A DNA stretch of 64,000 nt from Rhodobacterales bacterium HKCCE2091 (GTDB lineage: Bacteria > Pseudomonadota > Alphaproteobacteria > Rhodobacterales > Rhodobacteraceae), in assembly GCA_015689685.1 (NCBI GenBank), contig WVSL01000005.1, positions 186,001-250,000 of the forward strand, read 5' to 3'. The notes under the pieces were generated by a model, which ran no database searches, was not told where the DNA came from, and worked only from the letters and a program-made list of their open reading frames with translations. Shown here piece by piece: positions 8,671 to 16,066 of this stretch. A program made the translations under genes and the position numbers. The first letter of the stretch is position 1. Every line of letters begins with the position of its first letter.

Positions 8671-9423
8671 TTACATCGTGTAGTTCAGGCCGAGCCGTCC
8701 GCCGTCGACGTAGATGGTTTCCCCGGTGATGTAGCTCGCCTTGTCCGAGGCGAGGAACGCCACCACGTCGCCCACCTCCCGCGCGGTGCCGGGACGGCCG
8801 AGCGGCGTGCGCGACATCGCGCGCTTGTAGGCCTCCGGGTCGGCGTTCACCCCGGCCATCATCGCGGTGTCGATCGAACCCGGCCCGACCGCGTTCACCC
8901 TGATCCCGTGGGGCGCGAGCGCCAGCGCCGCCGCCTTCGTCACCTGCATCATCCCGCCCTTCGACGCGCAGTAGGCCGGGATCGCCGGGATCGCGACCTG
9001 CGCGTTGATCGACGACATGTTGACGATGGCGCCCTTGATCCCCGCCGCGATCATCGCCTTCGCCGCCCGCTGGGTCGCGTTGAAGGCGGAGACGAGGTTG
9101 ATCTCCAGCACCTTCCGGAATGTCGCGAGGTCGTAGTCGAGGAAGTCGCCCGGCTCCGCCACGCCGGCGTTGTTCACCAGCACCGAGACCGGTCCGAGTT
9201 CCTGCGCGACGGTGTCGAACAGGGCCGCGACCTGCGCTTCGCCGGTCATGTCGCAGGGCAGGCCGACGGCGCCGCGTCCGAGCTTCGTCGCCGCCGCATG
9301 GACGCTGTCCTTCTGGATGTCGGCGAGCACCACGGTGTACCCGTCCTCCGCCAGCGCCTCGCCGCAGGCATAGCCGATGCCCTGCGCCCCGCCGGTCACG
9401 ACGGCAATCCTGTTCTCGCTCAT
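8671..9423 (-). CDS. Short-chain dehydrogenase/reductase (classical SDR)
   Basis: 250 residues, normal for a classical SDR. Visible are the NAD(P)-binding motif TGGAQGIG (10-17), the NNAG motif (84-87) and the catalytic Ser138, Tyr151 and Lys155 (YCASK). A C-terminal YITGETIYVDGG motif is also typical. An acidic residue (LADIQ) after the second strand suggests NAD(H) preference. The start was taken at the Met preceded by an AAGGA ribosome site; a longer in-frame upstream extension is low-complexity and unlikely. It oxidises or reduces an alcohol/ketone substrate that cannot be named. It lies between the flavin oxidase and LacI genes on the same strand, probably one transcription unit. Confidence 0.92.
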   Translation of the reverse strand: MSENRIAVVTGGAQGIGYACGEALAEDGYTVVLADIQKDSVHAAATKLGRGAVGLPCDMTGEAQVAALFDTVAQELGPVSVLVNNAGVAEPGDFLDYDLATFRKVLEINLVSAFNATQRAAKAMIAAGIKGAIVNMSSINAQVAIPAIPAYCASKGGMMQVTKAAALALAPHGIRVNAVGPGSIDTAMMAGVNADPEAYKRAMSRTPLGRPGTAREVGDVVAFLASDKASYITGETIYVDGGRLGLNYTM

Positions 9424-9493
9424 TCCGGCACGTCCTTTCACCGATCCGCTTCTGTCGGGCCGCAGCATAGACCCGGCGGCGTCCGGGTCCAGC

Positions 9494-10768
9494 CTAGAGC
9501 GACAGCATGATCTGGTGCGCCGCGAGCGCCCCGGCATAGAGCGGCGCGCGCAACCGGGCGCCGCGGTCGGGCGCGGGCGGGGACAGGGGCAGGGGAAGAC
9601 ACGCATCGTCCCGCCCGCTGAGAAGGCCCGCGATCGCCTCGCCCAGGATCGTGCCGGTGGTGATGCCGCGGCCGTTGTACCCGGTCGGCGCGTAGAGACC
9701 TTCGGCGAGGTGGAGGATGCGCGGTAGCTTGTCTGGCGTCAGCGCGATCCGCCCGTGCCAGGCCTGCGCGAACCGGACCGGTCCGAGCCGGGGATAGAGC
9801 CGTTCGAGCTGCCGCGCCGCCCATCGCCGCGTCAGGCCACCGCGGGCGGGGCCGATCACCCGGCCCATCGACCCGATCACGATCCGTCCCGCCGCGTCGC
9901 GTCTGACGGAGATCATGACCTGCCCGTTGGTCCAGAGCCCCTGGCCCTCCGGCAGGATCCCCGCCGCCGCATCGCCTAGCGGCGCGGTCGCGACCTGCAT
10001 GTAATCGATCGGGGTGTAGGCCTGCGCGAGACCCGGCCAGAGCCCGTCGGTATAGGCGTTGGTCGCCAGCACAACCTGCGCCGCGCGAACCTCGCCCGTC
10101 CGGGTCGAAAGCCGCCAGTCGCTGGCATCGCGCGTCAGCCGCTCCACCCGGGCCCCGGTGGCGATCCGCGCCCCGGCCCCGCGCGCGGCACGAGCGAGCC
10201 CTCGGGCATAGGCCATCGGCTGCACCGTGCCCGCGCGGTGGTCGAGCAGGGCGCCGGCGAACGCGTCGGATCCGGTCAGCCGCGCGGTTTCCCCGGCGTC
10301 CTTGATCTCCACCGGCGCGCCGAGCGCGTTCCAGTCCGACCAGCGCTCCTCCAGGTCGGCGAGCCCGTTCACGCTCGTCGCGCAATGCAGCGTTCCCGTG
10401 CGGGTGGCGTTGCAGCGGATCTGGTGGGTTTCGATCAGGTTGAACACGCGGGCGGGGGCCGATCCGAACCGGTCGAGCAGCCGCGCGGCCGCCGCCTCGC
10501 CGATCTTCGCGCGCAGAGCGGCGGGCGCCATCCAGATCCCGGCGTTGACGAGGCCGACATTCCGCCCCGACCCGCCGAAGCCGATCTTCTCGGCCTCCAG
10601 AACGATGCAGTCCATCCCGGCCTCGGCGGCGAACAGAGCCGTCGAGAGTCCGGTATACCCGCCGCCCACGATCGCGAGATCGTATCGCCCCGAAACCGGG
10701 TCGTTCACGGCCGGGGGCGGTTCCTCGGCCGACACGTCCCAGAGCGACACGGAATGTGTCCCCGTCAT
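9494..10768 (-). CDS. FAD-dependent amine/amino-acid oxidase (DadA/PuuB-like)
   Basis: 424 residues. The N-terminal Rossmann motif DLAIVGGGYTGLSTALF is followed by the FAD ribose contact Glu (VLEAEKIGFGGSGRN), and the C-terminal FAD-contact region PTGYNGRGITTG is clear. This is the glycine oxidase/D-amino-acid dehydrogenase (DAO) family, closest in layout to gamma-glutamylputrescine oxidoreductases. It would oxidise an amine or amino acid, giving an imine plus reduced flavin. It is divergent from a YnjBCD-like importer and upstream of an SDR and a LacI regulator, suggesting uptake and oxidation of one substrate. The exact substrate is not predictable. Confidence 0.88.
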   Translation of the reverse strand: MTGTHSVSLWDVSAEEPPPAVNDPVSGRYDLAIVGGGYTGLSTALFAAEAGMDCIVLEAEKIGFGGSGRNVGLVNAGIWMAPAALRAKIGEAAAARLLDRFGSAPARVFNLIETHQIRCNATRTGTLHCATSVNGLADLEERWSDWNALGAPVEIKDAGETARLTGSDAFAGALLDHRAGTVQPMAYARGLARAARGAGARIATGARVERLTRDASDWRLSTRTGEVRAAQVVLATNAYTDGLWPGLAQAYTPIDYMQVATAPLGDAAAGILPEGQGLWTNGQVMISVRRDAAGRIVIGSMGRVIGPARGGLTRRWAARQLERLYPRLGPVRFAQAWHGRIALTPDKLPRILHLAEGLYAPTGYNGRGITTGTILGEAIAGLLSGRDDACLPLPLSPPAPDRGARLRAPLYAGALAAHQIMLSL

Positions 10769-10958
10769 CCTGTCCCCCCATCTCGGGCGGAGTTGAGCCT
10801 ATCGGCGGCCGTCTTGTCCAGCGGAACCGCTCCAGTGCGCGGACCTGCCGTCAAGTTCTTGTGATCGCCGGGTGGCCGGGTCCGGCGCCGCAACCTCTGG
10901 CCACCACGGGATTTTTCGGGGAAACTCCGGCCGACTGGACATGACCGGGGGACAGGGC

Positions 10959-12188
10959 ATGAAGATCAGGGCGGCAGCGGCGGCAACCTGCGTGGTGCTG
11001 GCACTCGCAGGGGCGGCCCGGGCTGATACCGCGGATGGCGACGCGCTCATCGGCCGGGACTGGGATGCCATCGTCGAGACCGCGCGGGGCGGAGAGGTCA
11101 ACTTCTTTCTCTGGGGCGGGTCGGACACGATCAACCGCTACGTCTCGGACTACCTCGGCGGGGTTCTTGCAGAAGAATACGACATCACCCTCAACCGCGT
11201 CGGGCTGACCGACACCGTCGAGGCGGTGAACATCGTCAATGGCGAGGTCGAGGCAGGCGTGACCGACGCGGGTTCGGTCGACCTGGTCTGGATCAACGGC
11301 GAGAACTTCCGGACCATGCGGCAGGGCGACCTGGCCTGGTGCGGCTACACCGCGACCCTGCCGAACGACGCGCTCGTGGACTGGTCGAACCCCGCCGTGG
11401 CGAACGATTTCGGCGTCCCCGTCGACGGCTGCGAGGTGCCGTGGAACCGCGCGCAATTCGCCTTCGCCCATGACAGCGCGACCCTGCCGGAACCGCCGCG
11501 CGACATGGGCGCGCTACTCGACTGGATCCGCGCGAACCCGGGGCAGTTCACCTATCCCGCGCCCCCCGATTTCAACGGCTCGGTCTTCGTGCGCCACGTC
11601 TTCTACCACGTCGCGGGCGGGGCCGACCGGCTGCTCGGGCCGTTCGACCAGGCGCTCTACGACGAGATCGCGCCGCAGGTCTGGACGCTCCTGAACGACC
11701 TCGAACCGTCGCTCTGGCGCGAGGGCCGGACCTACCCGACCGCGATCACGCAACTCGACCAGATGTTCGCGAACGGCGAGGTCGCGTTCACCTTCAACTA
11801 CGATCCCGCACAGTTCGGCCTTGCCGTCGACGCCGGCATCTACCCCGACAGCGTCCGGTCCTACGGGCTGACGGACGGCACGATCGGGAACACGAACTAC
11901 ACGCTGATCCCGGTCAACTCGCCCAACAAGGCGGCGGCGCTCGTGCTTCAGAACCTCATCCTCTCCGCCGAGGCGCAGCTTGAAAAGGCACGGCCCGAGG
12001 TCTGGGGCGCGACACCGGGGATCGAGATTTCCCGTGCCGCGCCCGGCATCCGCGAGGCCTTCGCGGACCTGCCGAGTCACCCGTCGGTCGTGCCCTACGA
12101 CGAGCTTGCCGCCGCCGCGCTGCCGGAGTTGCAGGCCGAGTGGATCGCCGCGATCGAGGCCGGCTGGATCGAGAACGTGGGTCGCTAG
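10959..12188 (+). CDS. ABC importer periplasmic binding protein, YnjB-like
   Basis: 409 residues. The N-terminus is a classic signal peptide (MKIRAAAAATCVVLALAGA, cut after ARA), and the start was chosen there; a slightly earlier ATG at 10941 is possible. The mature protein has the layout of the iron/polyamine-type binding proteins in the YnjB (COG4134-like) group, including EVNFFLWGGSDTINRYV near the mature N-terminus. It should capture a solute in the periplasm and deliver it to the two permeases encoded directly downstream (7-base gap, then ATGA overlaps). The ligand of this group is uncertain; the neighbouring amine oxidase hints at an amine-like ligand. Confidence 0.88.
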   Translation: MKIRAAAAATCVVLALAGAARADTADGDALIGRDWDAIVETARGGEVNFFLWGGSDTINRYVSDYLGGVLAEEYDITLNRVGLTDTVEAVNIVNGEVEAGVTDAGSVDLVWINGENFRTMRQGDLAWCGYTATLPNDALVDWSNPAVANDFGVPVDGCEVPWNRAQFAFAHDSATLPEPPRDMGALLDWIRANPGQFTYPAPPDFNGSVFVRHVFYHVAGGADRLLGPFDQALYDEIAPQVWTLLNDLEPSLWREGRTYPTAITQLDQMFANGEVAFTFNYDPAQFGLAVDAGIYPDSVRSYGLTDGTIGNTNYTLIPVNSPNKAAALVLQNLILSAEAQLEKARPEVWGATPGIEISRAAPGIREAFADLPSHPSVVPYDELAAAALPELQAEWIAAIEAGWIENVGR

Positions 12189-12194
12189 GACCCG

Positions 12195-13040
12195 ATGCGC
12201 GCGGCCCGGCCCTGGCTCCTGCTTCTGCCCGCGCTCGTCGTGCTCGGCGGCCTGTTCCTTGGCGGGATCGCGATGGCGGTCGCTCGCAGCCTCGGGATCA
12301 CCCCGACCTCCGGCCTGTCCGGGTTCACGCTCGATGCCTACCGCGCCGTCCTGTCCGACCAAGACATCGGCCTGTCGCTCGCCCTGTCGCTCTGGATCGC
12401 GGGCGCCTCCACCGCGCTTTCGGCACTGCTGGCGGTCCCGGCCGCGCTGGCCCTGCGCCGGGTGGCGCGGGGGCCGGTGACGTTCCTGTTCCAGCTCAAC
12501 CTCACCATCCCGCACCTCGTCGGTGCCATCGGCATCCTCTACCTGTTCTCCCAATCCGGCAGCTTCGCCCGGCTCGCCCATGCCTTCGGGGCCATCGAGC
12601 GGCCGGGCGAGTTTCCCGCGCTGGTCCATGACCCGGCGGCCATCGGCATCCTGTTGACCTACGTCTGGAAGGAATTGCCGTTCCTCGGCCTCGTCGTTCT
12701 GGCGCAGCTCCAGTCGCTCGACCGGGATTTCGAGGCCGTCGCGCGCAGTCTCGGCGCCTCCGCGTGGCAGCGGTTCCGGCACGTGACCTTGCCTATGATC
12801 GCCCCGGGTCTCGTCGCCGCCTCCGCGCTCGTATTCGCCTTCACGTTCGGGGCATACGAGGTGCCTGCGCTGCTGGGGCAGAACCACCCGCAGGCGCTGC
12901 CGGTGCTGGCGTGGCGGGCCTTCACCGATGTCGATCTCGATGCGCGGCCCGAGGCTATGGCGCTGTCCGTCCTGATCGCGCTCGTGTCGGCCGGCCTCCT
13001 CTGGCTTTACCTCCGGGCGTTCCGGGCCGCGCCGCGATGA
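12195..13040 (+). CDS. ABC importer permease 1 (YnjC-like)
   Basis: 281 residues with about six hydrophobic segments, beginning with a membrane helix right after the start (RPWLLLLPALVVLGGLFLGG). The permease coupling loop is recognisable around SLGASAWQRFRHVTLPMIAPG (EAA loop). It is one half of what YnjC-type proteins carry as a duplicated permease, here as a separate gene. Its stop overlaps the start of the second permease by ATGA, indicating translational coupling. It acts in the inner membrane. Confidence 0.9.
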   Translation: MRAARPWLLLLPALVVLGGLFLGGIAMAVARSLGITPTSGLSGFTLDAYRAVLSDQDIGLSLALSLWIAGASTALSALLAVPAALALRRVARGPVTFLFQLNLTIPHLVGAIGILYLFSQSGSFARLAHAFGAIERPGEFPALVHDPAAIGILLTYVWKELPFLGLVVLAQLQSLDRDFEAVARSLGASAWQRFRHVTLPMIAPGLVAASALVFAFTFGAYEVPALLGQNHPQALPVLAWRAFTDVDLDARPEAMALSVLIALVSAGLLWLYLRAFRAAPR

Positions 13041-13834
13041 GTCGCCTCCCGGGCCCCTTCCTCGCGCTGCTGCTTGTCGCGCTCTTGCTGCCGCTGGTGC
13101 CGCTCGCCACATGGTCCGTCGCGCATGGCTGGCGGTTTCCCGACCTGCTGCCTCGGGATTGGAGCCTCGACGCCTGGGCCTACGCGCTGTCGCCGACCGC
13201 GGGCGTCCTGCGCGGGCTCGGCCTGACCGCTGCCATCGCCGGGGCAGCGACGGCGGGGTCGCTCGTCATCGGCCTGCCCGCGGGCCGTGCACTCGGGCTC
13301 TACCGGTTCCGGGGCCGGGCGGCGGTCGAGATCCTCGTGCTCGCACCCGTCCTCACCCCCGGTATCGCGGCGGTCTTCGGACTGCACGCGTTGTTCCTGC
13401 CGCTCGGGCTGACCAACACCGTGGCGGGCGTCGCACTCGCGCACCTGATCCCGGTGCTGCCCTACACGATCCTGGTGCTGTCCGGCGTATTCGCAGGCTA
13501 CGACACCCGCGCCGAGTACCAGGCGCGCAGCCTCGGCGCGAGCCCGTTCCAGGTTCTCCGCCATGTCACCTGGCCCGCGATCCGGCCCGGCGTGATCGTC
13601 GCCGCGCTCTTTGCCTTTCTTGTGTCGTGGAGCCAGTACCTGCTGACGCTGGTGATCGGGGGCGGGCGGGTGCAGACGCTGCCGTTGCAGTTGTTCGCCT
13701 TCGCGGGCGCGGGGCGGGCCGACGTGACCGGGGCCATCGCGGTCGTCTACGTCCTGCCGGGCATCCTCGTCCTGGTGCTTACCTCTCGGCGCCTCACCGG
13801 GCGGTCCGCGGCGCTGGCCGGGTTCGGGCGATGA
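13037..13834 (+). CDS. ABC importer permease 2
   Basis: 265 residues starting MSRLPGPFLALLLVALLLPL; the start overlaps the upstream stop as ATGA. About six membrane helices are present, and the EAA coupling loop is visible (ARSLGASPFQVLRHVTWPAI). It should form a heterodimer with the product of the preceding gene and couple to the ATPase downstream, whose start again overlaps this stop as ATGA. Confidence 0.9.
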   Translation: MSRLPGPFLALLLVALLLPLVPLATWSVAHGWRFPDLLPRDWSLDAWAYALSPTAGVLRGLGLTAAIAGAATAGSLVIGLPAGRALGLYRFRGRAAVEILVLAPVLTPGIAAVFGLHALFLPLGLTNTVAGVALAHLIPVLPYTILVLSGVFAGYDTRAEYQARSLGASPFQVLRHVTWPAIRPGVIVAALFAFLVSWSQYLLTLVIGGGRVQTLPLQLFAFAGAGRADVTGAIAVVYVLPGILVLVLTSRRLTGRSAALAGFGR

Positions 13835-14865
13835 CGGCAGTCGCGCTGTCGAACGTGTCGTTCCGCTATCCCGGCGCGGGGGCCGCGGCGCTCGAAGCGG
13901 TTTCGCTGTCGCTGCCCGCGGGCGGACTCGCCGCGATCCTCGGTCCTTCGGGATGCGGCAAGACCACGCTACTGCGGCTCGTGTCGGGCCTGCTTGCCCC
14001 CGCCGAAGGCGAGATCAGCTTCGACGGGATGCCGGTCACCGCGACCCCGGCGGAGAAGCGCGGCGCGGCGATGGTGTTCCAGGATGCGCTCCTCTTCCCA
14101 CACCTGACGGCCGCGGAGAACGTCGGGTTCGGGCTGAGGATGCGGCACGTTCCGAGGTCGGAGATCGCGGCGCGCACCGCTGCCATGCTCGATCTCGTCC
14201 ACCTTCCGGATCTTGGAAACCGGAAGCCGTCGGAACTGTCCGGCGGCCAGCAGGCACGGGTCGCGCTGGCGCGCGCGCTGATCGTGGAGCCGCGCGTGCT
14301 ACTGCTGGACGAGCCGCTCGCGAACCTCGATCCGCACCTGCGCGACGAGATGCGCGGGCTGATCGCGGACGTGCAGGCCCGCACCGGGATCACGACGATC
14401 CTCGTCACCCACGACCGCGAGGAGGCGGCTGCCTTGGCGGACACCATCGCGGTGATGATCGACGGGCGGTTGCGACAGGTCGCGGCGCCGGAGAAGCTGT
14501 TCGCCCGCCCCGCGGAAGCCGGCGTCGCGCGCTTCCTGGGCGCGCGGAACGTCGTCGCCGGGCGGGCGGAGGAGGGGCGTTTCCACTCGCCCCTCGGCCC
14601 CCTGGTCCTTCCGGCGGACGCGCCGCCGGGCGCGGGGCTCCTGACGATCCGGCCGGAACGCATCCGCCCCGGTCCGGGTGCGAATGCCCGTACCGCGACG
14701 GTCGCCGCGATCCGCTTTCTGGGCGCCTCGGTCTCGGTCGACCTGCTGGTCGGCGATGTGGCGCTGTCGGCGCTCTGGCCGCCGGACCTTGCGGCATCCC
14801 TCTCGCCCGGGGCGGAGGTGCGGATCGCCCTGCCGCCCGAGGCGCTGTGGGTGGTGGCTCAGTAG
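13831..14865 (+). CDS. ABC importer ATP-binding protein (YnjD/PotA-like)
   Basis: 344 residues. Walker A is GPSGCGKTT, the signature is LSGGQQARVALARAL, Walker B is VLLLDEPLANLD and the switch His lies in ILVTHDREEA. A C-terminal beta domain (from about residue 270) looks like the TOBE domain of PotA/FbpC-type importers. It powers the binding protein/permease set encoded just upstream. The coding end overlaps the convergent VOC-fold gene by 7 bases. Confidence 0.93.
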   Translation: MTAVALSNVSFRYPGAGAAALEAVSLSLPAGGLAAILGPSGCGKTTLLRLVSGLLAPAEGEISFDGMPVTATPAEKRGAAMVFQDALLFPHLTAAENVGFGLRMRHVPRSEIAARTAAMLDLVHLPDLGNRKPSELSGGQQARVALARALIVEPRVLLLDEPLANLDPHLRDEMRGLIADVQARTGITTILVTHDREEAAALADTIAVMIDGRLRQVAAPEKLFARPAEAGVARFLGARNVVAGRAEEGRFHSPLGPLVLPADAPPGAGLLTIRPERIRPGPGANARTATVAAIRFLGASVSVDLLVGDVALSALWPPDLAASLSPGAEVRIALPPEALWVVAQ

Positions 14866-15458
14866 GGGTTCTTCGCGGTCCGGTCGGAGGACAGCGACGA
14901 CTGCCGCCGTTCCACCAGCAGTTCGATCGCGTCGGCGAGGTGGACTTCCTCGATGTGGTCGTCGCCGCGGTCCACGCGGATCCGGTGCGCCTCGATCATC
15001 ACGTCGGCATGTCGGCAGCCTTCGGGCGGCTCGAACCGGTAGCAGGCAAGCTCGATCAGGAGCCCGAGGGGATCCTTGAAATAGATCGAATCCATGAAAC
15101 CGCGGTCCTTCGGCCCGGAATGGTCGATCCCGCGCGCTTCCAGCCGCCGCGCAACCTGCGAGAACGTCGCGTGGCTGACGTTGAACGCGATGTGATGGAC
15201 GCAGCCTGGATCGGTCGGCGTGCGCCGCGGATCGGGCTTGCGATCCTCGCTGGTGAAGATGGTGATCAGCCGCCCGTCGCCCGGATCGAAGTAGAGATGC
15301 CCCTGTTCCGGCGCATCGAGGTTGGGCTGTTCGAAGATGAACGGCATTCCGAGCAGCCCCTCCCAGAAATCGATGGACGTCTGGCGGTCCGCGCCGACCA
15401 GCGTGATGTGGTGAACGCCCTGCGCCTGGAGTTTCCGCGCCGTGTCGTCGGTAGCCAT
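14859..15458 (-). CDS. VOC-superfamily (glyoxalase/dioxygenase fold) protein
   Basis: 199 residues. Two beta-alpha-beta-beta-beta modules are visible, with metal-ligand candidates His in GVHHITLVG, His in VHHIAFNVSH and Glu in LLIELACYRF. A C-terminal tail of about 50 residues extends past the usual fold. The family includes extradiol ring-cleavage dioxygenases, glyoxalases and related enzymes. Lying next to the MobR/MobA-like pair, a role in aromatic metabolism is possible, but residues alone do not identify the substrate. It shares the strand of the MarR-family gene 35 bases upstream and could be co-transcribed with it. Confidence 0.82.
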   Translation of the reverse strand: MATDDTARKLQAQGVHHITLVGADRQTSIDFWEGLLGMPFIFEQPNLDAPEQGHLYFDPGDGRLITIFTSEDRKPDPRRTPTDPGCVHHIAFNVSHATFSQVARRLEARGIDHSGPKDRGFMDSIYFKDPLGLLIELACYRFEPPEGCRHADVMIEAHRIRVDRGDDHIEEVHLADAIELLVERRQSSLSSDRTAKNPY

Positions 15459-15493
15459 TCCGTCCTCCCCCGGGTTGCCTGCTGCGATCGATC

Positions 15494-15958
15494 CTAGCCC
15501 GATTCCACGTCCTCGCCATCGAGGTCGAGCGCCCGAGCCGCGAGGGCATTGAACGCCGCGCGGTCGTCCTCGTCGAGCCCGTCGAGGATCTCGTCCTGGA
15601 ACGCGGCGACGACGGGCAGGAACTGCCGGTGCAGCGCCTCGCCCTCGGGCGTCAGGTCCAGAACGCGGGCGCGGCGATCCTCGGGCTTCACGCGCCGCGC
15701 GACGAGGCCCTTCTGCAGGAGCCGCTCGATCACTCCGCCGATGGTGGCGCGGTCATAGGCGATCAGTTCCGCCACCCCGGCCTGGTCGATACCCGGCCGG
15801 GCGCAGATCGCCTGCATCGCCGCGAACTGCACCGGGGTCAGGTCGACGCCGGCGGCCCGCGCATGGCGCTGGAACACCTGGGCGGAACGCTGGTGCAGCC
15901 GCCGGATCAGGTGACCGGCCATTCCGGAAATCGCGAGTGGGGCGGCGTCGTCGGACAT
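15494..15958 (-). CDS. MarR-family repressor, MobR-like
   Basis: 154 residues with a winged helix-turn-helix: LTPVQFAAMQAICARPGIDQ, then the recognition region around DRATIGGVIERLLQKGLVAR and the wing RRVKPEDRRARVLDLT. The start is at the MSDDAAPL Met, giving normal family length. MarR proteins repress an adjacent divergent gene and are released by aromatic acids. The divergent gene is a close match in motif order to MobA, so this is probably its repressor (the MobR/MobA pair is known from Comamonas 3-hydroxybenzoate catabolism). Two palindromes in the shared promoter are candidate operators. Confidence 0.88.
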   Translation of the reverse strand: MSDDAAPLAISGMAGHLIRRLHQRSAQVFQRHARAAGVDLTPVQFAAMQAICARPGIDQAGVAELIAYDRATIGGVIERLLQKGLVARRVKPEDRRARVLDLTPEGEALHRQFLPVVAAFQDEILDGLDEDDRAAFNALAARALDLDGEDVESG

Positions 15959-15986
15959 GCGGGCGATCCTATTCGCGGCCGATTGG

Positions 15987-16038
15987 TAAGTATACTTATT
16001 TTTATGTTGGCGCGGGTTCTGAAAAGTAGTATGCATAC
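15987..16038. promoter_or_regulatory. Two palindromes between the MarR and MobA-like genes
   Basis: TAAGTATACTTA (15987-15998) is a perfect 12-base palindrome and GTATGCATAC (16029-16038) a perfect 10-base one, about 41 bases centre to centre. They lie in the 108-base divergent spacer, in an AT-rich island in otherwise GC-rich DNA. MarR dimers bind such inverted repeats; two sites could control both genes. The second lies about 30 bases upstream of the hydroxylase start, whose ribosome site GGGGAGGAG is at 16053-16061. Confidence 0.65.
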
Positions 16039-16066
16039 ACACCATTTGATCCGGGGAGGAGATAAG

